This document shows, piece after piece, positions 6,102 to 13,457 of a stretch of 17,998 nt of DNA; position 1 is the first letter of the stretch, and each line of letters begins with the position of its first letter. Source of the stretch: Oscillospiraceae bacterium (GTDB taxonomy: Bacteria > Bacillota > Clostridia > Oscillospirales > Ruminococcaceae). The stretch spans positions 1 through 17,998 of the forward strand of contig JAHZAU010000028.1 of the NCBI GenBank assembly GCA_019423755.1, written 5' to 3'. The notes below the pieces were generated by a model. The model made no database searches. It was not told the origin of the DNA and saw nothing but the letters and a program-made list of their open reading frames with translations. The translations under genes were made by a program, and so were the position numbers.

Positions 6102-7255
6102 ACCTGAAGCTTATGACCGCCGCCAAGCTGCTGGCCGGCCGCTGCGCCCCCTCCAAGGTGGTGCGCTTTGTGGACGACCGCAACATCAAGGCGCTGCGTA
6201 CCAAAGATTATTACATCAGCCCCAATAACGTGAAGCTCACCGCCGTCCAGCTGATGCTGGAGCCGGGGATGGGGCTGGAAGACTGCCTGGCCTCCCTGTG
6301 CGACGTGGTGGAAAAGGCCGCCGAGGACGGCTCCGACCTGGTTTGCTTCCCGGAGTACACCGGCCTGCTGCCGCTGCTGACCTCGCCCACCCTTTACGAC
6401 CGCTGTATCCAGCTGCTGGTGGACCTGCAGGAGGACAACACCGCCGCCCTGCAGGAGGTGCAGAACCTCTTTGCCAGCCGGCTGGCGGAGCCGCTGTTCG
6501 AGGGATATTACAACTTCTTCTCCCTGCTGGCCAGCGTCACCCACATGTATATCCAGGCCGGCTCGGCCATCGTCCGGGCCCACGGCCAGCTGTATAACCG
6601 CGCCTATCTCTTCGGCCCCAAGGGCGAGGTGGTGCTGGAACAGAACAAGATTCACCTGACCCCCGCCGAAAAGCGCCTGGGCATCTGCCCCGGCCAGGAG
6701 GTGTCGGTGGCGGACACCCGTCTGGGCAAGGTGGGCATCCTCACCGGCCGGGACCAGCAGGTGTTTGAAGCCGCCAAGGCTGCCCATCTGCAGGGGGCAC
6801 AGGTGCTGCTCTGCCCAGCGGGCCTGAGCCTGGCCGAAGGGGAAGCTTGGTTTTCCAGCGGCGCCTTCCTGCGCTGTCAGGAGCGCCCGGTGTTCGCTGT
6901 GTCCTCCTGGTTCTGCGGCGACCTGCTGGGCGAAGGCCGGGAAAAGGGCCTGCCCTTCCGCGGCCTGGCGGGGGTCTACGGCCCCTGTGGCGCCACCAAA
7001 ATGGGCAACGGCATCGCTATCCAGGCGGAAAGCACCAACTGCGACGCCTGCCTGACCACCCGGGTGGACCTGGAACGCCTGGGCCGCGAGGTGGACCTGT
7101 ACACCTCGGACACAAACTCGCTCATCCAGGAGCTGCTGTGGGAAGAATACGCCCATCCCCGGCCGCAGCCCGAGTCCCTGCCGATGGACGACCCGGAGGA
7201 GGAGGAAGTCCCGCCTGCCGCCGCTCCGGAGGAACCTCAGGAAACCGAAATATGA
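6098..7255 (+). CDS. Nitrilase-fold protein with incomplete catalytic triad (Glu and Lys present, Cys absent)
   Basis: The protein has 385 residues. A ~45-residue N-terminal extension precedes the nitrilase core (LTAVQLMLEPG, about 47-57), and an acidic, Pro-rich tail follows from about 345. Glu86 (CFPEY) and Lys184 (NKIHL) are at the canonical places, and YNRAYLFGPKGEVV is a typical core strand pair. At the nucleophile site the usual ICYD reads TGRD, so Cys is replaced by Gly217 (frame KVGILTGRDQQVFE). The ATG overlaps the previous stop (ATGA) and follows AAAGGAGGG 8 nt upstream. Its defect is the mirror image of that in the upstream partner. It may be a pseudoenzyme or half of a heteromer. 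The fold is clear but the function is not known. Confidence 0.82.
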   Translation: MNLKLMTAAKLLAGRCAPSKVVRFVDDRNIKALRTKDYYISPNNVKLTAVQLMLEPGMGLEDCLASLCDVVEKAAEDGSDLVCFPEYTGLLPLLTSPTLYDRCIQLLVDLQEDNTAALQEVQNLFASRLAEPLFEGYYNFFSLLASVTHMYIQAGSAIVRAHGQLYNRAYLFGPKGEVVLEQNKIHLTPAEKRLGICPGQEVSVADTRLGKVGILTGRDQQVFEAAKAAHLQGAQVLLCPAGLSLAEGEAWFSSGAFLRCQERPVFAVSSWFCGDLLGEGREKGLPFRGLAGVYGPCGATKMGNGIAIQAESTNCDACLTTRVDLERLGREVDLYTSDTNSLIQELLWEEYAHPRPQPESLPMDDPEEEEVPPAAAPEEPQETEI

Positions 7256-7302
7256 CGGATTCCAGCTCCTTTCCGCCAGAAAAGAGCCGCCGTTTCCAGA
7301 GA

Positions 7303-7330
7303 AAAAAGCGCCCGTTTGGGCGCTTTTTTT
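7303..7330 (+). terminator. Intrinsic terminator of the nitrilase operon
   Basis: The stem AAAAAGCGCCC/GGGCGCTTTTT (7303-7313 with 7318 on, loop GTTT) has a seven-T tail. It lies about 48 bp past the second nitrilase stop. Confidence 0.93.
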
Positions 7331-7364
7331 GTGCCGAAATTTTCGATAAAAGTTTCACACAGCC

Positions 7365-7463
7365 TTTCCACAGAAGAAAGGTGGAAAGGGTGGAAAAGCG
7401 ATTACCAATTGTAAAATCCAAAGTAGATATGATGTTCTCCACAATTTCCACAGAGTTTTCCAC
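7365..7463. repeat. TTTCCAC motif cluster (DnaA-box-like) in a convergent intergenic island
   Basis: TTTCCAC occurs at 7365-7371, 7445-7451 and 7457-7463 (+) and at 7381-7387 and 7390-7396 (-). TTCTCCACA, one mismatch from the DnaA box TTATCCACA, lies at 7435-7443, and another minus copy lies at 7578-7584 near the tadA terminator. CCTTTCCAC (7363-7371) and GTGGAAAGG (7381-7389) form a perfect 9-bp inverted repeat. The island (7331-7545) is much more AT-rich than its surroundings, lies between two convergent terminators and holds no credible ORF. DnaA binding is a possibility only. Confidence 0.5.
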
Positions 7464-7545
7464 CAAAAAACTTGTGAAATCATGGGGGAGAACCGTGAAA
7501 AACTGCGGGGGATGACGGCCTTTTCCAGCATCGGACCAAAAGAGA

Positions 7546-7578
7546 CAAAAAAATCCGCCCGGCAGAAAAACCGAACGG
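7546..7578 (-). terminator. Intrinsic terminator after tadA
   Basis: On the minus strand an eight-pair stem, CCGTTCGG/CCGGGCGG (7578-7571 with 7562-7555, two G-U pairs), is followed by ATTTTTTTG. It ends the CPBP-tadA unit. Confidence 0.8.
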
Positions 7579-7597
7579 TGGAAAAAACGCAGGAAGC

Positions 7598-8074
7598 TTA
7601 GCGCAATCCTTCAAAAAACTGCTGCAATACCTCCAAGCACTCCTCCTGGAGGATGCCGGAGCGCACCCGGGGGCAGTGGTTGAAGGGCATGGCGAACAGA
7701 TCCGCCACCGAGCCGCAGCAGCCGGCCTTTTCGTCCCGGGCGCCGTAGACCACCCGGTCGACACGGGCGTTGATGATGGCGCCGGCGCACATGGGGCAGG
7801 GCTCCAGGGTCACATAAAGGGTACAGCCCTCCAACCGCCAGCTGCCGACGACGGCGCAGGCCTGCTCGATAGCCAGCACCTCGGCGTGGGCGGTGGCGCG
7901 GTGGCCGGTCTCCCGCAGGTTGTGGGCGGCGGCGATCACCTGGCCGTCCCGGACCACCACGGCGCCTACCGGCACTTCTCCCAGCGCGGCGGCCAGCCGG
8001 GCCTGCTCCAGGGCCAGCTCCATAAAGGCGGCGTCCTGGGCCTGATAGGAGGGGACAGAGCGGGTCAAAGCCAT
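7598..8074 (-). CDS. tadA: tRNA-specific adenosine deaminase (A34 to inosine)
   Basis: This 158-residue zinc deaminase converts the wobble adenosine of tRNA-Arg(ACG) to inosine. The HAE motif (His63, Glu65) and PCPMC (Cys93, Cys96) supply the zinc ligands and proton shuttle. The segment FMELALEQARLAAALGEVPVGAVVV is typical of TadA, and the size is standard. The ATG at 8074 follows GGGAGG 7 nt upstream. It starts 4 nt after the stop of the CPBP protease gene, so the two are co-transcribed. Related guanine or cytosine deaminases share the fold, but the motif spacing and N-terminal segment favour TadA. Confidence 0.94.
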   Translation of the reverse strand: MALTRSVPSYQAQDAAFMELALEQARLAAALGEVPVGAVVVRDGQVIAAAHNLRETGHRATAHAEVLAIEQACAVVGSWRLEGCTLYVTLEPCPMCAGAIINARVDRVVYGARDEKAGCCGSVADLFAMPFNHCPRVRSGILQEECLEVLQQFFEGLR

Positions 8075-8078
8075 GGCG

Positions 8079-9146
8079 TTACCTCCCGGTCAGGTTCTGC
8101 AGGATGCCCAGGCCCAGCAGGGTCAGGGCCACCACCAGGGTCACCGAGGAGAAGAAGGTGCGGTATTTGATCTGCTCGGTGGAGTAGGTGGAGGAGCGGA
8201 TGAACATAAACATATTGGGGCGCACCCGCACCAGCGTCAGGAAGGCCACGATGCCCGCCATCAGGTAGAGAGCGATGATGACCAGCTGGAAGAGGGCGTA
8301 CCACTGGTCCGGGATGGTCAGAGAGAGGGCCTGCCACAGCAGGATCAGGGAGTTGTTGATCATATGGATGACGATGCCGGTCCACAGCGAGCCGGTGCAG
8401 AGGACGAAGTATCCGATGACCAGGCCCATCAAAAAGGCGTTGGGCGCCTGGATCAGGTTGCCGTGGAACAGGGCAAACAGCAGCGCCGACACCAGCAGCG
8501 CGAAGCTGTCGCCAAAGCGGCGCATGGAGTTGAGGATGATGCCCCGGAAGATGACCTCCTCCACCAGAGGAGAGAGTAGCACCACATAGAGCATATACAC
8601 CAGGAAGGAGGAGAAGTGGGTGGGCATGCTCAGCCCGGAAGAAAGCTGCGCCTGCAGGCCCAAAGCCCCCAGGAGCATCTGGATCAGCGAGGAGGCAAAG
8701 CCGCCGATGACGCTGACGCCCAAAGCGATGGCTACCCCGAAGGCCGCCAGGGAGGAATCGGTGCGCCGCAGGGGGAAGGCGATGCGCATGGGGATGCGGC
8801 AAAGCAGCACGAACATCAAGAAGGGCAGCAGCATGCAGACGGTGTTGCTGATCAGGTTGGTGAGATAGAACACCAGCTCCGAGGCAAACACCTGGTTGCC
8901 GTAGATGCGGATGGCCGGCTGGAACACCGCCAGGCCGCTGATGACCAAAAAGGGCACCACCCGGATAAGGATGAGATACAGCAGGATGGCAAAGCCAATG
9001 CCGTTGGAGTACCACTGCAGCAGGCGGCGTTCGGTGACGATGGGAGGCTGCGGAGTGAAGCCGTAGCCCTCCACATAGGTGTACTCGTTGGGGCCGAGGT
9101 CCGCTCCCTGCTGCGGGGGAGTAATATATTTGGAATAACGAGTCAT
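8079..9146 (-). CDS. CPBP family intramembrane glutamic endopeptidase
   Basis: The protein has 355 residues with about eight hydrophobic segments. All CPBP (Abi/Rce1-like) motifs are present: EEVIFRG (Glu196-Glu197, Arg201), FALFHGN (His228) and HMINN (His261, Asn265). These residues form the intramembrane glutamate protease site. Members mature prenylated proteins or peptides or act in bacteriocin immunity; the substrate here is unknown. A ~45-residue soluble N-terminus rich in Tyr and Pro (PPQQGADLGPNEYTYVEGYG) precedes the first membrane segment. The ATG follows TAGGAGG. It is the first gene of a two-gene unit with tadA, with no evident functional link. Confidence 0.93.
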   Translation of the reverse strand: MTRYSKYITPPQQGADLGPNEYTYVEGYGFTPQPPIVTERRLLQWYSNGIGFAILLYLILIRVVPFLVISGLAVFQPAIRIYGNQVFASELVFYLTNLISNTVCMLLPFLMFVLLCRIPMRIAFPLRRTDSSLAAFGVAIALGVSVIGGFASSLIQMLLGALGLQAQLSSGLSMPTHFSSFLVYMLYVVLLSPLVEEVIFRGIILNSMRRFGDSFALLVSALLFALFHGNLIQAPNAFLMGLVIGYFVLCTGSLWTGIVIHMINNSLILLWQALSLTIPDQWYALFQLVIIALYLMAGIVAFLTLVRVRPNMFMFIRSSTYSTEQIKYRTFFSSVTLVVALTLLGLGILQNLTGR

Positions 9147-9192
9147 AAAGACCTCCTAAAGGAATATCGGCATTTCTGCCTGGTTCGACTCC

Positions 9193-9201
9193 AGTATAGC
9201 A
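9193..9201 (-). promoter_or_regulatory. Extended -10 promoter of the CPBP-tadA unit
   Basis: The minus strand reads TGC-TATACT (9201-9193), an extended -10 element, with no convincing -35 box at 16-18 bp. The start would be near 9186, about 40 nt before the gene. An A/T-rich stretch lies just upstream. Confidence 0.55.
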
Positions 9202-9286
9202 CACTACCTCCAAAAAAATGTTAAGATTGTTCAAATAATCATCAACTAGGAAGAAAAATGCGCCCGGCGCCGGGGAAACCATCCGC

Positions 9287-9321
9287 AAAAAAACCGCCCC
9301 GGCCCCGAAGGGCCGAAGCGG
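9287..9321 (-). terminator. Intrinsic terminator of proS
   Basis: On the minus strand a 12-pair stem (CCGCTTCGGCCC with GGGCCGGGGCGG, two G-U pairs) is capped by a TTCG tetraloop and followed by seven T (9293-9287). The stem lies 18 bp past the proS stop. Confidence 0.94.
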
Positions 9322-9339
9322 AAGGGGAGGGGAAGGCGA

Positions 9340-10776
9340 TTAATATGCCTTGCCCCAGATGATCATCTTGGTGGCAGGTTTGCCGCAGCAGACGCAGGTG
9401 TCGCCCAGGTGTTCCTGCTCCTGAGGCATGCAGCGGGAGGACACGCCAGCGACCTCCTTGAGTTTCTCTTCGCAGGCCTGGTCGCCGCACCACATGGATT
9501 TGATGAAGCCGGATTTTTCGTTGGCCAGCTGCACCAGCTCTTCCAGGTTGTGTGCGGTGAAGGTGCGGTTCTCGCGGTTTTCCAGAGCCTTCTGGTAGAG
9601 GCCGTCATGGACTGCTTTCAGCAGCTCAGGCAGCTTCTGCTCCAGCTCGTCCAGGGAGACGAAGGTCTTTTCGCGGTTGTCGCGGCGGACGATGACGCAC
9701 TGGTTCTTTTCGATATCCTTGGGGCCGATCTCCAGACGCAGCGGCACGCCCTTCATTTCGTACTGGGCGAATTTCCAGCCGGGGGAGTTGTCGGTCACGT
9801 CGATGGCGGCGCGGCAGACGCGGTCCAGACGGGCTTTGATCTCCTGGGCTTTTTCCAGGACGCCTTCCTTGTGCTGGGCGACCGGAACGACCACGATCTG
9901 GATGGGGGCGATGGCCGGAGGCAGTACCAGGCCGTTGTCGTCGCCGTGGGTCATGATGATGGCGCCCACCAGACGGGTGGAAACGCCCCAAGAGGTCTGG
10001 TGCGGGTGCTGGGGTTTGTTTTCGCGGTTCTGGAACACCACGTCGTAAGCTTTGGCAAAGCCGTCGCCGAAGTAGTGGGAGGTACCAGCCTGCAGGGCCT
10101 TACCGTCGTGCATCATGGCCTCGATGGTGTAGGTAGCCTCGGCGCCGGCGAATTTCTCCTTGTCGGTCTTTCTGCCCTTGATGACCGGGATGGCCAGGCA
10201 GTTTTCGCAGAAGTCGGCGTAGATGTTGAGCATGCGCTCGGTCTCTTCCATAGCCTCCTGCGCAGTCTCGTGCATGGTGTGGCCTTCCTGCCAGAAGAAC
10301 TCACGGGTACGCAGGAAGGGACGGGTGGTCTTTTCCCAGCGGACCACCGAGCACCACTGGTTGTAGAGCTTGGGCAGGTCGCGGTAGGACTTGATGATGT
10401 TGTGGTAATGGTCACAGAACAGGGTCTCGGAGGTGGGGCGGACGCAGAGACGCTCCTGGAGCTTTTCGTCGCCGCCGTGGGTGACCCAGGCTACCTCGGG
10501 AGCGAAGCCCTTCACGTGCTCGGCCTCCTTGAGCAGCAGGCTTTCGGGGATGAGCATCGGCATCGCCACGTTTTCGTGACCGCATTTTTTAAACTCGGTA
10601 TCCAGGATGTGCTGGATGTTTTCCCAGATGGCGTAGCCATAAGGGCGCAGGATGACAAAGCCTTTGACCGAAGAGTAGTCGCACAGCTCGGCCTTCTTTA
10701 CGATATCGGTATACCATTTGGCAAAGTCTTCATCCATAGAGGTGATGTCGCTCACCATTTTTTTGTTGTCTGCCAT
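9340..10776 (-). CDS. proS: Prolyl-tRNA synthetase, type 3 (archaeal/eukaryote-like)
   Basis: This 478-residue class II synthetase charges tRNA-Pro. Motif 2 is RWEKTTRPFLRTREFFWQEG and motif 3 is STRLVGAIIMTHGDDNG. The anticodon-binding domain follows (from about 290, PIQIVVVPV), then a C-terminal domain with several Cys (CGDQAC, then CVCCGKP) ending in the typical WGKAY. It lacks the bacterial INS editing insertion, which defines the short type 3 form. The ATG at 10776 is chosen because AAAGGA lies 12 nt upstream, whereas the in-frame ATG four codons earlier abuts that site. It is a single-gene unit with its own promoter and terminator. I see no T-box in its leader. Confidence 0.97.
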   Translation of the reverse strand: MADNKKMVSDITSMDEDFAKWYTDIVKKAELCDYSSVKGFVILRPYGYAIWENIQHILDTEFKKCGHENVAMPMLIPESLLLKEAEHVKGFAPEVAWVTHGGDEKLQERLCVRPTSETLFCDHYHNIIKSYRDLPKLYNQWCSVVRWEKTTRPFLRTREFFWQEGHTMHETAQEAMEETERMLNIYADFCENCLAIPVIKGRKTDKEKFAGAEATYTIEAMMHDGKALQAGTSHYFGDGFAKAYDVVFQNRENKPQHPHQTSWGVSTRLVGAIIMTHGDDNGLVLPPAIAPIQIVVVPVAQHKEGVLEKAQEIKARLDRVCRAAIDVTDNSPGWKFAQYEMKGVPLRLEIGPKDIEKNQCVIVRRDNREKTFVSLDELEQKLPELLKAVHDGLYQKALENRENRTFTAHNLEELVQLANEKSGFIKSMWCGDQACEEKLKEVAGVSSRCMPQEQEHLGDTCVCCGKPATKMIIWGKAY

Positions 10777-10843
10777 TGTATGTTCCATTCCTTTCCGTTT
10801 CAAGCGGGCGCCCCGGCAGCCGCCGGAGGCCAGAATCATTTTT

Positions 10844-10872
10844 ATTATATTCTCCCCCCGGCAAAATTTCAA
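10844..10872 (-). promoter_or_regulatory. Promoter of proS
   Basis: On the minus strand TTGAAA (10872-10867), a 17-bp spacer and TATAAT (10849-10844) form a strong SigA promoter. The leader of about 60 nt carries a small CCGGC/GCCGG hairpin (10813-10826). Confidence 0.85.
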
Positions 10873-10921
10873 CCGGAAAACCCGCCAAGGCGCATGAAAT
10901 CGCAACTTTTTGCGCCAGCCA

Positions 10922-10965
10922 ATAAAAAAGCCGCATCCCCCAGGCAAACGCTTGGGAGACGCGGT
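10922..10965 (-). terminator. Intrinsic terminator of acpP
   Basis: On the minus strand a stem of about 15 positions (10964-10950 with 10945-10931, loop GTTT, one mismatch and two G-U pairs) is followed by CTTTTTTATT. It lies 45 bp past the acpP stop and upstream of the proS promoter. Confidence 0.85.
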
Positions 10966-11009
10966 CGATGCAGCGTTCGAATTGCAAAGAACACAGAGGC
11001 TCCGGGGGC

Positions 11010-11246
11010 TTATTCGGCCACCTTTTCCTCCACGTATTTTACGATATCACCGACGGTGTGCATCTCCTCGATGTCCTCGTCCGGGATCTCAGTATCGAAC
11101 TCCTCTTCCAGGGTCATGATCAGGTCCACGATATCCAGGGAATCGGCGCCCAGGTCATCGATGATAGCGGAATCTTCCGTTACCTGCTCCTCCTCGAGGT
11201 CAAGCTGTTCGCAAAGGATCTTTTTTACCTGCTCAAAAATATCCAT
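11010..11246 (-). CDS. acpP: Acyl carrier protein
   Basis: This 78-residue acidic four-helix carrier holds fatty acyl intermediates on a phosphopantetheine arm. The attachment motif DLGADSLD places the modified serine at residue 36. About a third of the residues are Asp or Glu, as is typical. The ATG follows AAGGAGGG. It is a single-gene unit rather than part of a fab cluster, with two candidate promoters and its own terminator. The size and the DSLD context fit the housekeeping ACP better than a D-alanyl or polyketide carrier. Confidence 0.94.
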   Translation of the reverse strand: MDIFEQVKKILCEQLDLEEEQVTEDSAIIDDLGADSLDIVDLIMTLEEEFDTEIPDEDIEEMHTVGDIVKYVEEKVAE

Positions 11247-11332
11247 CTTTTCTACGTCCCTCCTTTCCGGCTATCGTTCCGAAACCAGACAGCCTGCCCG
11301 GCGCTTGGCGCGGCAGCCTGCCGATGCTTCTT

Positions 11333-11361
11333 ATCATACCTGCTTTGCCTGCAATATGCAA
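11333..11361 (-). promoter_or_regulatory. Proximal promoter candidate of acpP
   Basis: On the minus strand TTGCAT (11361-11356), a 17-bp spacer and TATGAT (11338-11333) would start transcription about 80 nt before the acpP ATG. Confidence 0.55.
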
Positions 11362-11430
11362 GGGCTTTTTCCCAAATTTACAAATTTTCAAACTTTGTTT
11401 TTGGGGGATGTTCCAGGTATTAGCTTATCA

Positions 11431-11459
11431 TTTATATCATACATCCGATACCCTGTCAA
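11431..11459 (-). promoter_or_regulatory. Distal strong promoter of acpP
   Basis: On the minus strand TTGACA (11459-11454), a 17-bp spacer and TATAAA (11436-11431) form a near-perfect promoter with a leader of about 180 nt. The -10 region lies inside AT-rich DNA bordered by GGTAT (11416-11420) and ATACC (11448-11452), a possible operator. I do not find a clear FapR site. The 364-bp gap 11247-11610 holds these two promoters and the divergent aroE promoter, and no gene. Confidence 0.75.
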
Positions 11460-11526
11460 TACCAAACGCTACAACATTTTCCCAAAGCCTCCGGCGGGGC
11501 GACCGGCCCCCTTTTGGGGAAAAAGA

Positions 11527-11555
11527 TTGTCAAGCAAAACAAGCTGTGTTATAGT
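11527..11555 (+). promoter_or_regulatory. Promoter of the aroE-aroK-GNAT-Sel1 operon
   Basis: TTGTCA (11527-11532), a 17-bp spacer and TATAGT (11550-11555) lie about 56 bp before the aroE ATG. The promoter diverges from the distal acpP promoter, about 70 bp apart. Confidence 0.75.
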
Positions 11556-11610
11556 GGAAAGAAAGAGCGGCGGCGGCCGGTCCGCCCGCCCAAAGGAGGT
11601 CCGCCCATCC

Positions 11611-12447
11611 ATGAAACAGTTTGCGATTTTGGGGTACCCGCTGGTACACACCCTTTCCCCCCAGCTGCACCAGCTGCTGGCCGCCCAGTGGGGCGAAGAG
11701 CTGGAATACACCATCCGCGAGGTGCCGCCCCAGGACTGGGACGCCAGCCTGCCCGGGCTGCTGGCCCTGGACGGCTTTAACATCACCATCCCCTATAAGC
11801 TGCGCATTATGGAGCAGATGGACCGCCTGGACGCCACCGCCCAGCGCCACGGGGCGATGAATGTGGCGGTGCGGGAGGCGGACGGCTCCTTTACGGGATA
11901 TAACACCGACTGCATCGGCTTCACCCGGTGCCTGGAAGAGAAAGGCATCCCCCTGGCGGGGAGCGTCTGCGTGCTGGGCTGCGGCGGCGCTGGGCGGATG
12001 TTCGCCACCGAAGCCGCCGGCCACGGCTGCCCGGTGACCATCGCGGTTCGCCCCACCGAAAAGGCCCAGGCGGAGGCCCGCCAGGTAGCGGAGCACATCC
12101 GCGCCCTCTGCCCCCAGGTGCCGGTGACCGTCACCACCCTGGACGCCCTGCGGGGCGGCTTCGACCTGGTGGTCAACGCCACTCCGGTGGGGATGTTCCC
12201 CCACACCCAGGAGTCCCCGGTGGCTCCCCAGGCGCTGGCGGGCACAAAATATCTCTTTGACTGCATCTATAACCCCGCCGAGACCCGCCTGATGCAGCTG
12301 GCCCGGGAGGCAGGCTGCCTTCGGGTGGCTGGCGGCATGAAAATGCTGGTTTGGCAGGCAGCGGCCGCCCAGGAGCTGTGGTATAGAAGAAAGTTTACCC
12401 CCCAGCAGGTGGCCCAGGTCATCCGCCAGATGGAAGGAGGAAGATAG
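11611..12447 (+). CDS. aroE: Shikimate dehydrogenase
   Basis: This 278-residue enzyme reduces 3-dehydroshikimate to shikimate with NADPH. Visible features are the substrate site LSPQLH (15-20), the catalytic pair Lys63 (TIPYK) and Asp100 (NTD), the nucleotide loop GCGGAG (123-128), NATPVGM in the cofactor domain, and GGMKMLVWQAAAAQ near the C-terminus. The ATG follows AAAGGAGG. The frame is open far upstream but that part is antisense to proS. It is followed after 3 nt by aroK, so two consecutive chorismate-pathway steps are co-expressed. Confidence 0.95.
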   Translation: MKQFAILGYPLVHTLSPQLHQLLAAQWGEELEYTIREVPPQDWDASLPGLLALDGFNITIPYKLRIMEQMDRLDATAQRHGAMNVAVREADGSFTGYNTDCIGFTRCLEEKGIPLAGSVCVLGCGGAGRMFATEAAGHGCPVTIAVRPTEKAQAEARQVAEHIRALCPQVPVTVTTLDALRGGFDLVVNATPVGMFPHTQESPVAPQALAGTKYLFDCIYNPAETRLMQLAREAGCLRVAGGMKMLVWQAAAAQELWYRRKFTPQQVAQVIRQMEGGR

Positions 12448-12450
12448 GCT

Positions 12451-12963
12451 GTGAACACCCAACGGATCTTGCTTTGCGGCTTTATGGGCTGCGGCAAAAC
12501 CAGCGTGGGACAGGCGCTGTCCTTCCGGCTGCGGTGGGACTTCCTGGACACCGACGAGATGATCGAAAAGCACGAAGGTCGTACCATCCCGCAGATCTTT
12601 GCCGAGGACGGAGAGGAGGCTTTCCGCGCCATGGAGACCGAGACCGCCCGTCAGCTGGAACGCCGCCGGGAGGTGGTCATCTCCACGGGAGGTGGGTTCC
12701 TTCTGCGGGAGGAAAACCGCCGCATCATCCGCGAGACCCCCGGCACCCAGGTGGTGCTGCTGGACTGCGACTTTGAGACCTGCTACCAGCGCATCAAAAA
12801 CAGCTCCCGGCCGCTGGTGGCCTCCAACACCAAGGAGCAGCTGGAGGAGCTGTACCGCAAGCGGGCAGCCATCTACCGCCAGGCGGCGACGGTGGTGCTG
12901 CGAAACCGCGGCATCATCAGCGAGGCGGTGGACGAGATCCTGCGCCAGGTGGTCATTTTATAA
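12451..12963 (+). CDS. aroK: Shikimate kinase
   Basis: This 170-residue P-loop kinase phosphorylates shikimate to shikimate 3-phosphate. The Walker A motif is GFMGCGKTS (10-18). DTDEMIE supplies the Mg and shikimate aspartates (33, 35), STGGGF the shikimate-binding glycines (80-82), and SSRPLV the lid arginine. The start is GTG at 12451, with AAGGAGG 10 nt upstream inside the end of aroE. It directly follows aroE, the preceding pathway step. No fused domain is present. Confidence 0.95.
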   Translation: MNTQRILLCGFMGCGKTSVGQALSFRLRWDFLDTDEMIEKHEGRTIPQIFAEDGEEAFRAMETETARQLERRREVVISTGGGFLLREENRRIIRETPGTQVVLLDCDFETCYQRIKNSSRPLVASNTKEQLEELYRKRAAIYRQAATVVLRNRGIISEAVDEILRQVVIL

Positions 12964-12982
12964 GTAGAAAGAAGGGACGCCT

Positions 12983-13435
12983 GTGCGCACGGTTTCCAAA
13001 ACCCAAGAGAAAACACACTATCGGGAGCTGCTCCTGCTGGCCGACCCCTGTTGGGAGATGGTGGAGCGCTACCTGGACGCCGGGGAGATGTTCCTGCTTT
13101 GGGAGGACGGCCAGGTGGCAGCGGAAGCGGTGGTGCTCCGCCGCGGAGAAGGCTGCGAGCTGATGAACCTGGCGGTGCGGGAGGACTGCCAGCGCCAGGG
13201 CCACGGCAGCTTTCTGGTGCGCGCCCTGCTGGACCATTACCGGGGGCAGGCCGCCTGGATGGAGGTGGGCACCTCCGAAAGCGGTATCCCCTTTTACCAA
13301 AGGCTGGGCTTTGCGCCCTGCGGCCGGCGGGAAAACTTTTTTATCGACAACTACCCCGAGCCCATCTGGGAGGACGGGCGGCGCTGTGTGGACATGATCC
13401 TGCTGCGCCAGCCCCTGCCGGACGGGAAAAAATAG
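12983..13435 (+). CDS. GNAT family N-acetyltransferase
   Basis: The protein has 150 residues. Motif A, NLAVREDCQRQGHGSFLV, holds the acetyl-CoA pyrophosphate loop RQGHG (71-75). The C-terminal half has FYQRLGFAPCG, the usual motif B of small GNATs. The GTG start at 12983 follows GAAGGGA. It lies 19 bp after aroK in the same operon. The acceptor substrate cannot be deduced, and nothing ties it to shikimate metabolism beyond co-transcription. Confidence 0.88.
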   Translation: MRTVSKTQEKTHYRELLLLADPCWEMVERYLDAGEMFLLWEDGQVAAEAVVLRRGEGCELMNLAVREDCQRQGHGSFLVRALLDHYRGQAAWMEVGTSESGIPFYQRLGFAPCGRRENFFIDNYPEPIWEDGRRCVDMILLRQPLPDGKK

Positions 13436-13457
13436 ACGGAAGAAAGGCAAAACAACT

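Noticed and set aside
7331..7545. Chromosomal replication origin
   Set aside because: No dnaA/dnaN nearby, most boxes differ from TTATCCACA by two bases, and no clear unwinding element; kept only as a motif cluster.
10777..10843. T-box leader for proS
   Set aside because: No AGGGTGG-type T-box sequence, and the leader of about 60 nt is too short for a stem I/antiterminator arrangement.
9409..11610. Plus-strand frame continuous with aroE
   Set aside because: It is antisense to proS and acpP, its composition is unlike a protein, and aroE has its own promoter and AAAGGAGG site.
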